A stretch of 64,000 nucleotides of DNA from Ottelia alismoides (GCA_037367405.1 JAZKJV010000295.1:1178001-1242000); one strand, 5' to 3'; counted from the stretch's first letter, positions 49,951 to 62,805 are shown. Numbers and translations: made by a program. Notes: generated from the letters alone by a model not told the origin.

Positions 49951-52900
49951 TTACATAAGCCAAGATTCCAGCAATTGCTTGTAATGATAACAGATATTTT
50001 CACAATAAAAACGCATCCCCGAGAACAAAGTCGCATTGCGTGCAAGCCAAATGGCCCACAGGACGGCCACCGAAACCAGAATTTCCCTCTTTTGCCTTTT
50101 GCGCGCATCATAAAGAGAAGCCCAAAACGAGTCGAAGTCGACAGTCCGCAACCAGTCCAAGCTCACATCCACCCAGATAGGAGCCGTAATGCGACAACGA
50201 AAGAACAGATGATCCAGCGTTTCAATTTCCGTACCATACATCAAACAACGATCGGACACACCCTCAAAAAGTCTAGAGCATCTATCACGAGTCATAATAT
50301 GCTTCCTCCACAGCCACATGAAGAAGCCAATCCTCTCGGGCAGCCCCATCGTCCAAATAAGCCCACAGTCACGAGTGACGCTGTCTGAGCCAGAAGGAGG
50401 CGGACGACAAATAGCTCCATACGCCTTCCGGACGGAGAAGGCGCACCCTTCCACCTCCAACGGTCCATCCCAGTGGAAGGCCTCCCAAACCGACTAAGGA
50501 CATCCAACAGAAGGAGAAAGTCTTCCAGACGTTGATCCGAAAACACCACTCTGAATGGCGGCATCCAGTTGCCATAATCCCAGCATCCGGCGACCCGGAT
50601 CCCTTGATCCGCCGTCAAGGCAAATAGACGCGGAAAGATACCACAAAGAGGCCCCTCACTCGTCCAGTCGTCCACCCAAAAGCCAAACATCTCACCATTC
50701 CCCACAACAGGGCAAAACAACTCGTGAAAGTGAGGCATGAAGCTCAACTGATTTCCGTCGACACTGCCGCTGCATAAGAGGATTCACAATGTCCACACCA
50801 TATAGATGCCAGATCAGGGTGCAACAGATTCCCCCATCACTTCCTCAAATCCAGCCCACCACTTCAGAAGCAAAGCCTCGTTGAGCGTCTCCAGATTCTT
50901 AATCCCAAGACCCCCATCCTTCTTAGGTTGCACCACCGTCACCCAATCCACCAAGTGAATCCCATGTTTCTCCTGCCCCGCCTTACTCCATAAGAACCTG
51001 CGCATCAGACGCTCCAGTCGCCTCACAATACCTTCTGGCATCATACGAGAGGAGAAAAAATATATAGGGATCGCCGATAAGACCGACTTAATAAGCACAA
51101 GTCTGCCACCACGCGAGAGCAGAGCCGCCTTCCAGCCCAAGAGCTTCCTCTCCATTTTCTCAACAACAGACAACCAATCCGCCAGCCTGATTCGACCATC
51201 CGACAGAGGTATACCAAGATAGTTAATGGGAAGGGAACCGCAAGCAGTACCTAGCTCCATGCTACAAGCCGCAACCATGTCATCAGTCATACCGAAGGGA
51301 ATAACCTTGGACTTATCACGATTCAAGTGAAGGCCAGACATCTCAGCAAAAATCTCCAGAGTAATAGCAGCGGCCCCGGCCACCTCCGTCCCACCTTCTA
51401 TGAATAGGATAGTGTCATCCGCATACTGCAGCAAACGGACGGAAATCCCGCCACCAGAGAACCCTGAAACAATCCCGCATCTTTGAGCACAACCAACCAT
51501 GCACGCAAGCACATCTGCAGCAACCACAAACAGAAGAGGGGCCAGAGGGCACCCCTGCCTAACACCCCTCTGAGGCTGGACGAAACCCCCATCAGGGCGC
51601 CCGTTGACCAGAACAGAGAAAGAAGCCGTAGTAACGCATTGTTTCATCCACGTAATCCAAACCTCTGGAAAACCTCTCTTAGACAACGTTGCCCACAAAA
51701 ACCGCCCGTCCAAAGAGTCGTATGCCTTGGCAAAATCAACCTTCCAAAGCAACGCATGTTTGTCGCAACGCTTCCACTCACAAATGATCTCCGCAGCCAA
51801 GACCAGGTTGTCGCCAATCTGGCGTCCAGGAATGAACGCAGATTGAACAGGTGAAATAAGATGATCGAGCACCCGAGAGAGATGTGTAGCCAGCACCTTA
51901 GCCATGATAAGATAAATTCCGTTGTCCTCAATCCGCTGAGGAGACCCCGTCTTTGGAAGAAGGAAGATTAAAGCCCTATTCAGTCTCTCGAATCCTGCGT
52001 TGCAGCAATAGAATTCCTGCATAACCTCCAACACCTCATCTCCGAGCAAGTCCCAAAACTCCCTGTAGAAAGAGATAGGAAAACTGTTAGGGCCAGGCGC
52101 CCCGTCACAGTTAAGACTCCATAACGCCGCCTTCACCTCCTCTTTCGTGACTGGGATGACCAAACTGCCAGCATGGTCAACAGAAAGACCACGCGCGCCA
52201 AGGCCGCTCCAATGCCATGACCTAGATGCACCTCTCCTAGAGAAGTTGAAAAAATGATCAGCAATCGCCTTTCCCATCTCCATGTCCCCTTCAACTCTAA
52301 CGCCATCAACAATAATGGACCTAAAGTTATTGAATCGACGGTGGGCACTAGCGACACGATGGAAGAAAGATGTGTTAGCATCACCCTCATTCAACCAAGA
52401 AACCCGCGATCGTTGCCTCCATTCAGTAACCTGCTTCCTGTCATCCTCCATCACCACTCTCAAAGCCAGATCCCTCTTCTGTAATTCATCAGCGAGCAAC
52501 TGCCTCTCATCCTCCAAGCCATCAAGGGTACGAATCTCAAGTTCGGTGGCCATCCTCCTAGCTTTTCTGACATCCCTAATCTCCCTCTTGTAAAGGCATA
52601 GTCGTTGACGAAGCCCCAAGAGCTTATCTGAGAATCTCCTCGCTGCATAGCCAACCACCGACATGGAAGTCCAGAAAGAAGTAACCAGCGCCCTGAAGGA
52701 ATCCTCAAGCATCCATGCCCGTTCAAAACGGAAAAAAACCCCTCGGAGGGACCGAAGATCTCAAGTCCCATATCAAGGGAGTGTGATCAGACCGAGCCCT
52801 AGGCCTAGAAGAAACGAACGAGCAGGGGAAAAGATCCATCATCTCAGAAGACATGAAGAAGCGATCAATACGCGACCGAGAACCAGAGTTTCTCCATGTA

Positions 52901-53455
52901 TACTTCGTATCCGACGCATCAACCACCTCCATCTGCAATTCGTCCATCACCTCCACAAAATCAACGGACCCCAGATCCTGCCTACCTCGCATACGCGGAC
53001 GATTAGAGGAGAGCAAGGTCACATTGAAATCCCCACCAAGAATCCAAGCACAATCAGGGAACGCTACACGAGCAGCCTGGATGTCCGCCCATAATTCACC
53101 ACGTGACAACAGCTGGCAGGGCCCATAGACACAGCTAAAGGCAAATAGCGACCTCGTGGAGGCATGCTCAAGCAAAACCGTAAGCACGTGAGAACCTCTC
53201 AGCTCTGCCTTAAACAAGAAGGCCGAGTTTTTCCATGCAAGAATAAGGCCCCCAGACGCACCAAATGCATCTAGAGTCCTAAAGTCATTCATCCCGATCA
53301 AACCGAAAGAACGCCACATATCCCTATCACAAGCACCCAATTTTTATTTCCTGCAATAAGATGACATCACAACCCCATTCCACGAACCGCGCTCCAAGGG
53401 TTCGCCTCTTCTCTAGGTCACCTAGACCTCTGAAGTTCCATGTTAGGATCTTCAT
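49951..53455 (-). pseudogene. LINE ORF2: endonuclease, reverse transcriptase, zf-RVT
   Basis: Starts MKILTWNFRGLGDLEKRRTL with LLQEIK as the Glu box. A frameshift in an A-run near 53342 moves to the frame with GGLILAWKN, GGDFNVT, SRIDRFFMS and RSDHTPLIWD (His box intact). A second frameshift in a T-run near 52735 leads into 52712-50814, a 632-residue RT frame: WRQRSRVSWLNEGDANTSFF, GAPGPNSFPISFYREFW (usual GPDGFP altered), QSAFIPGRQIGDNLVLA, VDFAKAYDSLD, QRGVRQGCPLAPLLF, LLQYADDTILF (intact YADD), YLGIPLS. About ten residues are missing between RIED and NGIYLI. After a third frameshift near 50820, zf-RVT (CLMYGTEIETLDHLFFRC) ends at a stop at 49951. Confidence 0.88.
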
Positions 53456-53656
53456 CGAGCACGAGCTTGATTACATAAAATAATCACCGCTCCCACAACA
53501 TCCGCTATCTTCATCTTCCGGTCAGAGACCATGCTCGTTTCACTGCTCGAAGGTCTTTGTTTCTTCCTCCTCGTGTACCTCTTGTTGTCGGCTTTGCAGA
53601 ATCTCGCTTCAGAGGTCGTGATAGGCACGGTGTGATCTCCATCATTGATAGCCGCC

Positions 53657-55040
53657 TCAGGTTCTATCACACCCCACCGATATCCCCCCCAAATAAGCAG
53701 AGCCAGTGGAACAGTGCTCGATCAACGCTGAAGTGGAGCCCCTAAACCTCAATGGACGACCAGGCCTGCAAAGCTCAGTATGGATCGGGGGCCCATCCAG
53801 GTCGATAAGCAAAACTGCGCAACACGATGACTGGCAAGATCCAAAACAACGCACAGGATGACTGAACTCCGGACCCCTTAGGCGAATTCCATAAGTCGGG
53901 TCCGGATACAAGAGCTGCACACGACAAAGAGTCCGACCCAAAAAGCCTCCACCTTTTTGGAAGATGAACGACCCTTCAGGCGCCATACTCAAGGACAACG
54001 CTTCGTCACCCCATGAAACAGGAAGCTGAATCGAATTGGCACGTAATAACTCCAGACCATCAATGCTCTCTGCGTAATTCGAGGCACCAATCACCTTCGC
54101 AGATAACGACAGAATCGGATCAACAGAGACAGTTGTATCTCCAGCATGCAGAAACCCACTTCTACCCTCCTTCGACGGCAGCGGGGGAGGTTGTAGACAA
54201 CGAACTTCGATCGGGAAGAACTGTTCTCCATGACGCAGCATGATATAATGAGGACGAGGATCCATATCCTCAATAGATTCAACCATGACGACAGTGGAGT
54301 GAGGGTCCGAGCCCGGATGACTGCCATCCGAAAGAATCATGCTAACAACCCAAAGTCCCTGAGCAGGTGTCGAAGAACATCCAGCCTCCGAGAAAGGAAC
54401 GGGATGCCTTGGAGCTGCGGAACCCGAGAAATGAGATTCATCTCTCCCCCTTCGGAGGAGTTCGACCACCTCCAAGAAATGTCACTTCTGCCCCTGGGGT
54501 TTAGCAGCCATTCCGCCTGCGATGCCGAGAGACCACGAACTCAGCATTTGCGGAAGCCGATCAGAGAGACATCGCCGGAAAACTCTTCATCGAACATGAG
54601 AAACAGACCAGCCCGAACTGATTTTAGCGAAAGAGATCCCTTGTTCCACTCCCCTACAAACCATCTGACAACCTTTGCTTCTGGTACCCCAACCCTCGTG
54701 CCCGCGTCAACACCCTTCATGACAGAAGCGAATGATCGCGCCATCGACGTCGTTGAAAGGGGCGAGCATCCCCGCGAGCCACCTTCCCCCGTATCCAAAC
54801 GAGCACCCTTCAACTTCACATCCTGGACCAACGCGTTACAGACATCACGGCGGTGCGCCACACCTCCGCACCGAAAGCATCGCGGCGGCAAATAACATTC
54901 AGGCGCAAGATGTCCTAAACCCCCACACCTAAAACACCGCCGCCCATGCTTGCGATGCGTGACGCACTCCCAACCTTCATCTGCTTACGACTATGCATGG
55001 CCAAGTGCTTCACCCGATCGCTTACAAGCGCGAACGCCAT
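53657..55040 (-). pseudogene. LINE ORF1 (zinc-knuckle protein)
   Basis: A likely start at 55040 gives MAFALVSDRVKHLAMHSRKQ. A one-base frameshift near 54975 leads into the frame with two knuckles, CFRCGGLGHLAPEC and CFRCGGVAHRRDVC (both C-x2-C-x4-H-x4-C, about 54920-54850). The frame then continues with FASVMKGVDAGTRVGVPEAK and SLKSVRAGLFLMFDEEFSGD. A stop at 54541 is followed by a long further frame (54475-53657), which looks like the ORF1 C-terminus after another frameshift. The protein would bind element RNA. Confidence 0.75.
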
Positions 55041-55463
55041 CGAAAATCGACCGGGCGACAGTTTCCCGACGTCGCCTCTCGCCCTTCGCCCACACACCCC
55101 TCTCACCCTTCGCCCACGCAACCCTCATTCGAGAATCCCCCTCGGATCACCGCAGAATCTGATTACAGAATAGAAGCAATGGCAGCACAAGAAAGAATAT
55201 AGGTCAAACAACTATCAAAATATGTATATCAGCTCATTGATTATCCATGGAACTCTATCGCGATAACCAATATGCTATTTGATTTGTCAAAAATCCATTT
55301 TTTCATGCAAGAACTAAGCATGTAGGTGTCCAACACTCTTGAGAGAAAAGGTTCTGCAAGAAGAAATTCAACTGGAGCTGGAGTCAATCAATGGCTTCCA
55401 ATATCCAAGTTTCAAAGCTTCAAAATTTAACTTAGCATGAGAGAGGTTAATAGTGGGAGGGCA

Positions 55464-56100
55464 TGTTATGGATGAATTTTGCTATTCTATACTATACAAG
55501 ACTCCATACCATAAGTATAAGTTGCATAATTTTCTTTCCAGAAGAGAAGTGCTTTATCAATCCATTTTCATTTGTATTTGTCGTCAATTCCAATTTGCAG
55601 AGAGAATTTTCTTGATTCTTCTGTTCCATCTCCGTTCATAGGTATGAAGTCTATAAATATGGATAAGGTTGGCTAAAATGTCATGTGATTCAGTAAACAG
55701 GATATATATTCCATCATTGCTAGATCGATCCATATGATTATGGTTCGACGAAGGATGAGCCAATAATGGGATTTTTTCGATAAACAGGAAACTTCTGATT
55801 AAGATGCTAAAATAAATATGGCGCCTGCAAGTTTCAACTTCTCTATTCTCTAGAAATTTCTTGAGTAAGAGAAGCTCTAAGTTTCTAGAAGTTTCTTGAG
55901 TGGATGAAACCCTAATCCTATAGAGTTCTCTTAAGTCAATTAAATTTTAAATCTCTAGAATTCTCTTGGGTAGATTAAATTCAAACTTTCTAGTGAATTC
56001 TATGTCCTTCAAGGCCATTGTAACACAAGTATAAACATGTCTTATGAGGGATGCAAGCAAGCCCGCAAATGAGTAAGCAAGCAAGTTGAAAAGAGCTTGG
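55464..56100 (+). repeat. Probable Copia 3' LTR (right end unresolved)
   Basis: TGTTATGGATG follows the purine tract directly. AAACCCTAATCC and GCCATTGTAACACAAGTATA are typical LTR U3/R-like sequence. No second copy exists in the window, so the right end cannot be fixed; the LTR may extend to about 56400. Confidence 0.45.
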
Positions 56101-56484
56101 GTGAGTTAAAGTGTGTCGAGTGTTAGTGCTTGATATAAAGGTTTGAGTAGGGTGTTTAAGAAAGTTATGTATTGAGAGTGGCAAGTAAATATGTGTTGTA
56201 TATTAGAGTGGTGATACAATACATCATTTTGTTGGGTCATATTCATCATAAACAACTCCCACACAAATAGCCCGTTTTCACAATACTCAATAACTATTAT
56301 CACAATATGTCTTGTGCAAATCACCCTCTCGATAGACACCCTTGATGTTGTATATGTATTTTTAGACCTTGAGGAGCAAAACAATCCCCATGGAATCAAG
56401 AACAAGGAATATCAATCCACATTCAAACAACATAGAACGAGATGTCGAGGCAGTATAAAGATAAAAGTTTAAAGTGATTTGTGA

Positions 56485-57550
56485 AGACAACAACAACAAA
56501 GCCGTTTCCAACATTAAGTAGGGTCGGCTACATGGATTCTTTGCCTTCATTCAGATCTATCTTGGGTCGTTCTCGGGCTTAGATCCAAAAAACTAAGATC
56601 CCTTCGTATAGTTTCATTCCAACACTTCTTGGGCCTTCCTCACCCTCTCTTAGCCAGTTCAACATCCCAAAACTCACATCTCCTCACTGATGCATCAGTT
56701 GATCTCCTTTGCAAATGGCCAAACCACCTTAAGCAGTTTTCTCGCATCTTATCCTCCATCAGAGCTACACTAACTTTCCTTTTGATTGCATCATTCCGAA
56801 TCCGATCATTACGTGTGTGTCCACACATCCACCTTAGCATTTTCATTTCTGTTATTGCCATTCTCTGCACACGTCTATGGTTCACAGGCCAACATTCAGA
56901 TCCATAGAGCATAGCAGGTCCCACGGCTGCTTTGTAAAACTTTCCTTTGATTTTCAAAGGGATTTTCTTCATAGAGAACGGTAGAGGCTTCTATCCGCTT
57001 TAGCCAACCTATATTTATTCTAATAGTAACATCTCAATCGATTTCCCCATCATGTTGCAGAACAAATCCCAAGAATCTAAAAGAAACTCTCTTTTGAATG
57101 TTATTGTCACCAATTTTCATCTCGATTCCTTCACCATTGCTTCCATAAAAAGTATACTCCATATATTCAATATTAGCCCTACTTATACGAAATCCTTTAG
57201 TCTCCAATGCATGTCTCCAGGCCTTAAGCTTCTCATTTACTCCATCTTTAGTCTCATCAATCAACACAATCTTATCAGCAAATAACATACACCAAGGTAT
57301 CTCATCCTGAATGTGACTTGTCAACTCATCCATAATCAAAGTAAAAATGAATGGACTCAAAGCTGAACCTTAATGCAGACCAATGTTGATGTCCAAATAG
57401 TCAGTCTTCCCAGATTGTATCCTTACACAAGATGAAGCCCTATCATACATATCTTTTACGAGGTTAATGTATAGGACAGGTACCTGTCTCTTCTCCAAAA
57501 CTCTCCACAATATCTTCCGTGGGACAGAATCAAACTTAGAAAAAATCTAA
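56485..57550 (-). pseudogene. RTE-type LINE fragment, 3' part
   Basis: On the minus strand, 57545-57361 encodes KFDSVPRKILWRVLEKRQVP-type RT sequence. 57360-57034 continues SPFIFTLIMDELTSHIQDEI followed by PWCMLFADKIVLIDETKDG; the catalytic F-A-D-D is F-A-D-K. 56972-56640 gives YGSECWPVNHRRVQRMAITE, MLRWMCGHTRNDRIRND and MRENCLRWFGHLQRR, the RTE C-terminal region. The 3' end has GTAGCCGACCCTACTTAATG and a TTG-repeat tail. Truncated at its 5' side. Confidence 0.85.
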
Positions 57551-58198
57551 ACAACACTAACACTCAATATACTGCAAGATACTTCTTAGATCTAGTGCCA
57601 TGCAAAAATAAATAATGGAGAACCATAACAACACATCATTAAGAACACTAATATTTATGTGGTTTCTGATAACAGAGACTTCCTGCATCACTGGAGATGT
57701 GACCTTATATTCAGATTGCTTCATTTTTTATTCTCACTGAAAGTAGTAGTACTATATACAGACACAACCATCATGCTTTAAAAAAGCTCTATATATAGAC
57801 CCAACTCATACCCAAATAGCTTATAATATATAACGTGGGAATAATTACAGAACCTTAACAAAATATATTGATCCCAAGAGGAGCAAATTGCCCAACCACT
57901 CAAAATTCATCTCTCAACATAGTACCTTTTGAGAAATCCTTAAGTCATGAGAATTTGTTTTTATGTGTCCCAAACTGAAGGCAGTTTGAGTGTAAACCTA
58001 GCGTAAAAACAATAGAATGCATTTTGCATTATCTGTCTTAGGATAGTTAACCAAAACATGGATCTTGAAAGTGATTCAAAAAGAACATGCTTCTCCAAGA
58101 CACCCAGGTAATCACAATAATGCTTTAACAGGATCAGAAATGCTCAAAGTGAAAACAAAATCTAATGGAAAAAAACCATGAGATGCAAGAGAACATAC

Positions 58199-58382
58199 AT
58201 ATGATAGCACCAGATCCACGACAGTTCCGACATACTGATTTTTCCTTGGCTAGAGAACCATCCACTGCATCCATTCCAACAGCTTTCACCGCATTTACAG
58301 ATGAATTTGGTATATTAATTAAAGTCAGAGATGCACATGCGCATGCAAGGCATCTGCGACGTGAAAAATGAGTTTGCGGAAC
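58199..58382 (-). CDS. Host gene, internal exon: first CxxCxGxG of DnaJ-type zinc-finger protein
   Basis: Most 5' exon visible of a minus-strand host gene. It reads V-P-Q-T-H-F-S-R-R-R at its start, a Ser/Arg/Cys-rich stretch compatible with the end of a plastid transit peptide. It then gives a VKAVGMDAVDG linker and the first zinc motif, CRNCRGSG, followed by AIIC. The donor is GTATGT at 58198 and splits a Cys codon as T|GT; the next exon supplies GT followed by GATATG, restoring CDMCGGTG exactly. The likely acceptor is CAG at 58385-58383. A TG-containing codon lies just upstream (M-C-S-S-Q), but a true start exon was not found. Family members (BSD2, LQY1, PSA2-like proteins) are small plastid proteins that bind zinc and help assemble or repair photosynthetic complexes. 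The exact orthologue is not determined. The exon is intact, unlike all flanking element ORFs. Confidence 0.85.
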
Positions 58383-59089
58383 CTGTGATGAACACATTTT
58401 TTGTAGAAATGTTCCCCAAATTAGAAAGTACCAATATATTGTCTTTCATAGAGGAAAGCATGTATAAGGTCATTTTTTATACATATTTAAAGTTATTGTG
58501 AGTAGAAGGTTTAGGAATGATGCGTTTCTTTTTGTTTAACAAAACAAAGTAATTATGGCCAATAAAAGATGTGGAAATTGTTGAAGAATATTTGACAAAG
58601 ATGTTATTCACTAACCCAAACCAGTAGGTAATAGCAAGAAACTACAGCATCACATTTATGAACAATAGTTGCAGTGAAGAAGGAAAGAGAAATGAGTTTA
58701 AACATACACTATTTACCAATGTGTAACTGTCAACAGGTCAACAGAGTGAATGCCAACAATCTCATCTCTCAACTGGAATCAACAATTCCAATAGCTAATT
58801 TTCACTGTTCTTCCTCTCCATGTATATAAAATGCATAATAAAGTTCACGTTTTTACTGAAAAAAGCGAAGGACATCTCAAAATGACAGCGTTGAAGTTTT
58901 GAATAATTACCAAGCGAAAATCACTATATAATGTGATTAAAGTAAAACAGGTAATATGATACGCCAACCACAGGTCTACTTTTTCTGTCAAAACTATCTC
59001 GTCTTATTATAAGTTTATATTCATGTCTTATCCATTCTTCCAATTCGATTATTCTCCGTATTAAGAAAAAAGAACGGTTCTTTCAAAAA
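58383..59089. other. Intron-like sequence upstream of the first visible host exon
   Basis: AT-rich, no recognisable element or open frame of note. The missing 5' exon (transit peptide and start codon) could not be identified here. This stretch may be part of another intron. Confidence 0.4.
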
Positions 59090-61600
59090 AGGAAAAAGAA
59101 CGGATAGCCGGACACCCAACATGATGCACACCCCCATACATTAATAAAAAAATTCAAATTACATAAGTTGGAGTCTCAGACAAAGCCCGCTCATGCTCCA
59201 CCACATTCTCTGCATAAAATCTTCCTGATGGAAAACAACCATATCTCACAACAGCCAAAGAGCCCATAAAAAGGAGAATGGCTTAATGTGCTCGCCAACA
59301 TGTTTGAAATGAGCTGCTTCAAGGGAGTTTCAAAAATCCGGCATACTCAATCAATCCAACCATTCAGTTCAAAGCTCCTAGCCAAACCCACCTAGCTTGA
59401 GTGCAGTTAAAGAACAAGTGCTATCTTCAAGGTCACTAGCACATAACAGGCAGATCGGAACACCCCCTGGACAATCTTTAGCTCTATGCACCATCGTCAT
59501 GACCTTCCCTTGCAGCATCAACAGAAGAAAACTCTCACCCTCGTGGACACTTCCGAGCTCCATATAAGTCTGCAATCTCAATACAAGTTTCATAGATCAA
59601 AAACCAAAGGTGTAGACAAAGCATTGCAAATGCTAACTGAGAATCCGGCATCACACCAAGTCCAGTGGTACTTCTCTGTCGAAGGCCCCTCAACTGAGTA
59701 TATCTCATTGGTCAAACTCTACCGGAAGAAATGCCATAGATACCCAGCACCAAAAGATGAAGAATATCATCCCCCTTCTCTTAGAGTTGAAGAACCCACT
59801 TCGCCAAGGGGCAGCGTTCATATCTCACTCAAATCAACGTATACAGACCACCATTCTAAAAAGGATCAATTGCATAATCCCGGTCAACCAGCTGACTACC
59901 ATGGGTATCCGATCTTGAGCTCGCCCAAAAAGTTCTAATGAAAATCTCGAGCCTTGGATGCACCCCCACTGTTAGAAGATACATGGAGATAAAAAAAACA
60001 TGAATCGGAGAGAGAACCACCTTCAAAGGCATGAGTCAACCAGCTCTAGAAAGATAAATAGACGTCCAGTTAGACAACTTTGCTCTAACCTCTCCACCAA
60101 AGGCAATCGATCTGCATACCGCAACCTATCACTACTCAACGGAAGCACCATGTATATGTAAACTCAGCTCGTGGTTCAACAGCCCACCACACACAATTAC
60201 CTTATCCTGTAAAAGACACAAAGCATAAGGATAGACTTCTTATGATTGATAACGAGGCCGAAATGCTCACCACAACTTTCTAACACCGCGGAAATCCCCT
60301 TAGCCTCTGCAACACCCCTTAATAAAGAAATAGTAGTAGTATCCACATATTTTAGCACCGGAACAAAAAACCACCACCAACAACAAACCTGCCATAATTA
60401 CCGATGCATCTGCTACAATACCAAATAACAAAGATGCCCAAAGGACAACCTTGCAAAACACCTCTTAGTGGATGAAAAAGGTCACCCTCTAGACGACCAT
60501 TCATTAAAATTGAGTAAGATGTTGTAGTTAGACCTCTTTTCCTCCATAAATATTTGTTTTCGAAAAACCACGATGAATCAAGGAGGCCCACAAAATCTCC
60601 AGTCAGCACAGTCATATATTTTGGAAAAAATCAACTTTTTACAACAAGCCCTTAATCTTATGATGCCTCTGATCCACCAACATCTTTATCGCCATCACTA
60701 AGTTGTATGTCATGTGTCTACTTTGTATTAAAGCAATTTCAATGAAAAAGAAATGATACCATTGAGGAAGATGAAGAAAATTAGTAAGAAACTCCTCCAT
60801 AATGAGATAGGCAGCATTGAAAATTGCAATGGGTCCGAAGTCCACTCAATCTGATAATTCCTTCTATGGCGGCAAAAAAATAAAGTGCCGTACTCCAATA
60901 ATTGAAGACGGATTCAACCACTCTTGGTTCTTCTGACATCTTCCTAATATTTACACCCACTACTTCTAAGGATTCCCTCAAAAGAAATTGAAAAACCACA
61001 TGGGCCAAGCGGCCCATTAGCATTGAAGTTGTAAAAACTTACCTTTATTTCATTAGCATATACTCTCAAATAAGCCCATCTGCTTGTTCCTGAGAAAGTG
61101 TGTTTTCCTGGTATTAAGCCACCTCTACTTGCCACCCCGTACCTGTACGCTCAGCTCATGAAAATGCCCAACCTCTACTGCATAAACCTCCTTGGTGCCT
61201 GGAAAAAACATTACCCCCAACTGAAAATCATAGATGGGGTTCTTCCACATCCGCTCGTCTTCGCATGAAAGAACCTCGAATTTACATCCCCCTCTTTCAG
61301 TCAAGTCTGTATAAATTGTTGCCTCCAGTCAACCTCGCATTTTTTATCCTCTTCCATGGAAATCCTTTGCTGCATATTGTGTTCCTCCAATTCATCAAAA
61401 GTTAAAGCTCTATCATGCTCCCCTTTGTCCAATCTTGAAATCTCTTCGTGAGCCCCATGTCTCTTCAGCCCTCAATTGAACCTCCCTTTGGCGCTATGCT
61501 TGAGCCTGCTAGGGAGTGCTCTCTCCCCAAAACTAACTTCAAGGCAACCTCTAAAGTCGTTGACCCCTTAAATTTGTAACTTTCCCATTGCTCTATAACT
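59090..61600 (-). pseudogene. L1-type LINE, degenerate (RT and zf-RVT)
   Basis: From right to left: NANGPLGPCGFSISFEG at about 61080 (RT GPDGF block altered), ALIQSRHMTYNLVMAIKMLV at about 60730, and RKRGLTTTSYSILMNGRLEG with GVLQGCPLG at about 60540-60440. YVDTTTIS follows at about 60340, with the catalytic YADD altered to Y-V-D-T. At 59560-59400 comes a zf-RVT-like frame (FLLLMLQGKVMTMVHRAKDC, then C-x2-C and DLEDS). Many stops. It probably occupies the intron upstream of the first visible host exon. Confidence 0.72.
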
Positions 61601-61734
61601 AGGCTTCAGAAACTCTCCTCTACCAACAAGAGTGCTCAAATCTAAAACATGAAGACAAGCAATGACCCTCCCTAGAATTCCAAACAAGCAATGTATAAAA
61701 ATCATATCAAGATCAAGGCAACGAACGCTATGAA

Positions 61735-62805
61735 GAATCCAACGAAGGATAGGGAGGAAGGCGAGATTCTAGAAGATGGGTGGCATCAATATCAAGGAAG
61801 ACGTCAGCGTCGGCAAGGGTCCACGCGTTGGAGGGTGAGAACCCTATAAGGGTGAACTCAGACCAAGCATCGTTGGTTTCTGTTTCCATTGTGGTCGTGA
61901 TAGCCACTTCGCGAAAGACTGCAGCAACGATGTTGTTTGCTTTCGATGTGGTGGCACGAGACATCAGCGCATGGTGAGCAAGGTGTACGGGGTTTGGCAA
62001 AAAGACATTGGGGAATCATGAAAGAAGGTATAAGAAGGGGTGTAAACGAATCTGCAGGTGCAAAGGGGATCCCCGACATGGCATCTTGGTGGCAGATGCA
62101 AATCCGTACCTACTGAGGGATGGGGTCTCCTTAGATGCAACCGGGGCAAGTTTGGACATGGACTAAGATGGGGGTGTTTTTTATGAAGGACGTTTGGTGG
62201 TGGCTTGTAGTGTCGGTTCGAACCATGCGAACGCTTTACTAGATGGTGATGGAGTGGGAGCCAATGTTGCATGGCGTCGGCCTAGGATTCAAGATGGAAG
62301 GTCGACTCAGGTTCCTCCAAACTGTATGATGATACGGAGATTGCCCTTCAGGTCAATAAGCCACGACCTTATTGTGGTGGTGATGGTTCCGTTGGGGAGG
62401 GTAGCGGTGGTGGTGATGGTTCACTCCACCAGTGTCCAGCTAGGGGGCCCCAGGAGGTGGTCTCAATGGTGTTGAGGTCGGAGTGAGAACTTCCAACGTT
62501 GGCTTTGGTACGTGTGGGTCATTGCTGCTTCAAGTTACATGTGGGTGTGGCTCATTGTCGCGATCATATTGTGCCGGGGAGTAGAGTTGGTTCTGACCTG
62601 AAGCTCGATCACTCGATGACCCAGATGATGGGAAAGGGCAATTGTCGGCGTTGGCTAGTGACGGCATAGGCTAAGAGGAGCAGTTGATGTCTAGTGAAGC
62701 AAAAGCGTCTTTTAGAGGTGAGTCCACGGATCCTAAGGTAGACCCTCCTAATTTGGATCTCTTCTCCCTGGAACCACTCATTTGAGCGGCTTTGGATCCC
62801 AAACA
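61735..62805 (+). pseudogene. L1-type LINE ORF1 remnant (zinc knuckles)
   Basis: EGEILEDGWHQYQGRRQRRQ leads, after a frameshift, to CFHCGRDSHFAKDC and CFRCGGTRHQRM (about 61886-61970). The last Cys of the second knuckle is lost. Later frames (62194-62475, and SFRGESTDPKVDPPNLDLFS at about 62710) fit a variable ORF1 tail. Interrupted at 62806 by the minus-strand LINE and probably continued after 63495. Confidence 0.6.

Larger units (their letters stand above)
49869..55144 (-). mobile_element. Nearly full-length L1-type LINE, 5.3 kb, with 16-bp target duplication
   Basis: Flanked by GATCACTGCAGAATCT (49853-49868) and GATCACCGCAGAATCT (55145-55160), one mismatch. An A-tail of about 7 bases lies at 49869-49875. 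It has ORF1 with two zinc knuckles, then ORF2 with endonuclease, RT and zf-RVT. The target is the RNase H region of a Copia element. Few frameshifts, most in homopolymer runs, make it the best-preserved LINE in the window. Confidence 0.93.
48030..56100 (+). mobile_element. Copia remnant (integrase to 3' LTR), split by an L1 LINE
   Basis: At 48130-48340 a frame with ISHFWIFKLVYRVFVHDHLH, then KLNKKQSNAFLSDI, matches the Copia integrase C-terminal S-H-L-R-V-F-G-C..H-x-x-x-x-x-K-L-D-x-K-x. At about 49040, LDREICTGQSRGFEDKKD matches the RT block Q-P-x-G-F. At about 49255, VPVYIDDLLLIGDD carries an intact Y-I-D-D. At about 49600, the RNase H upstream region. RNase H is cut at 49868 and resumes at 55145. 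A purine tract (TAGTGGGAGGGCA) precedes a probable 3' LTR starting TGTTATGG at 55464. 5' LTR, gag and protease are missing. The right end is uncertain. Confidence 0.7.

Noticed and set aside
58165..58371. Plus-strand ORF of 68 codons
   Set aside because: Antisense to the host exon 58199-58382, whose minus-strand frame has the zinc motif and splice sites.
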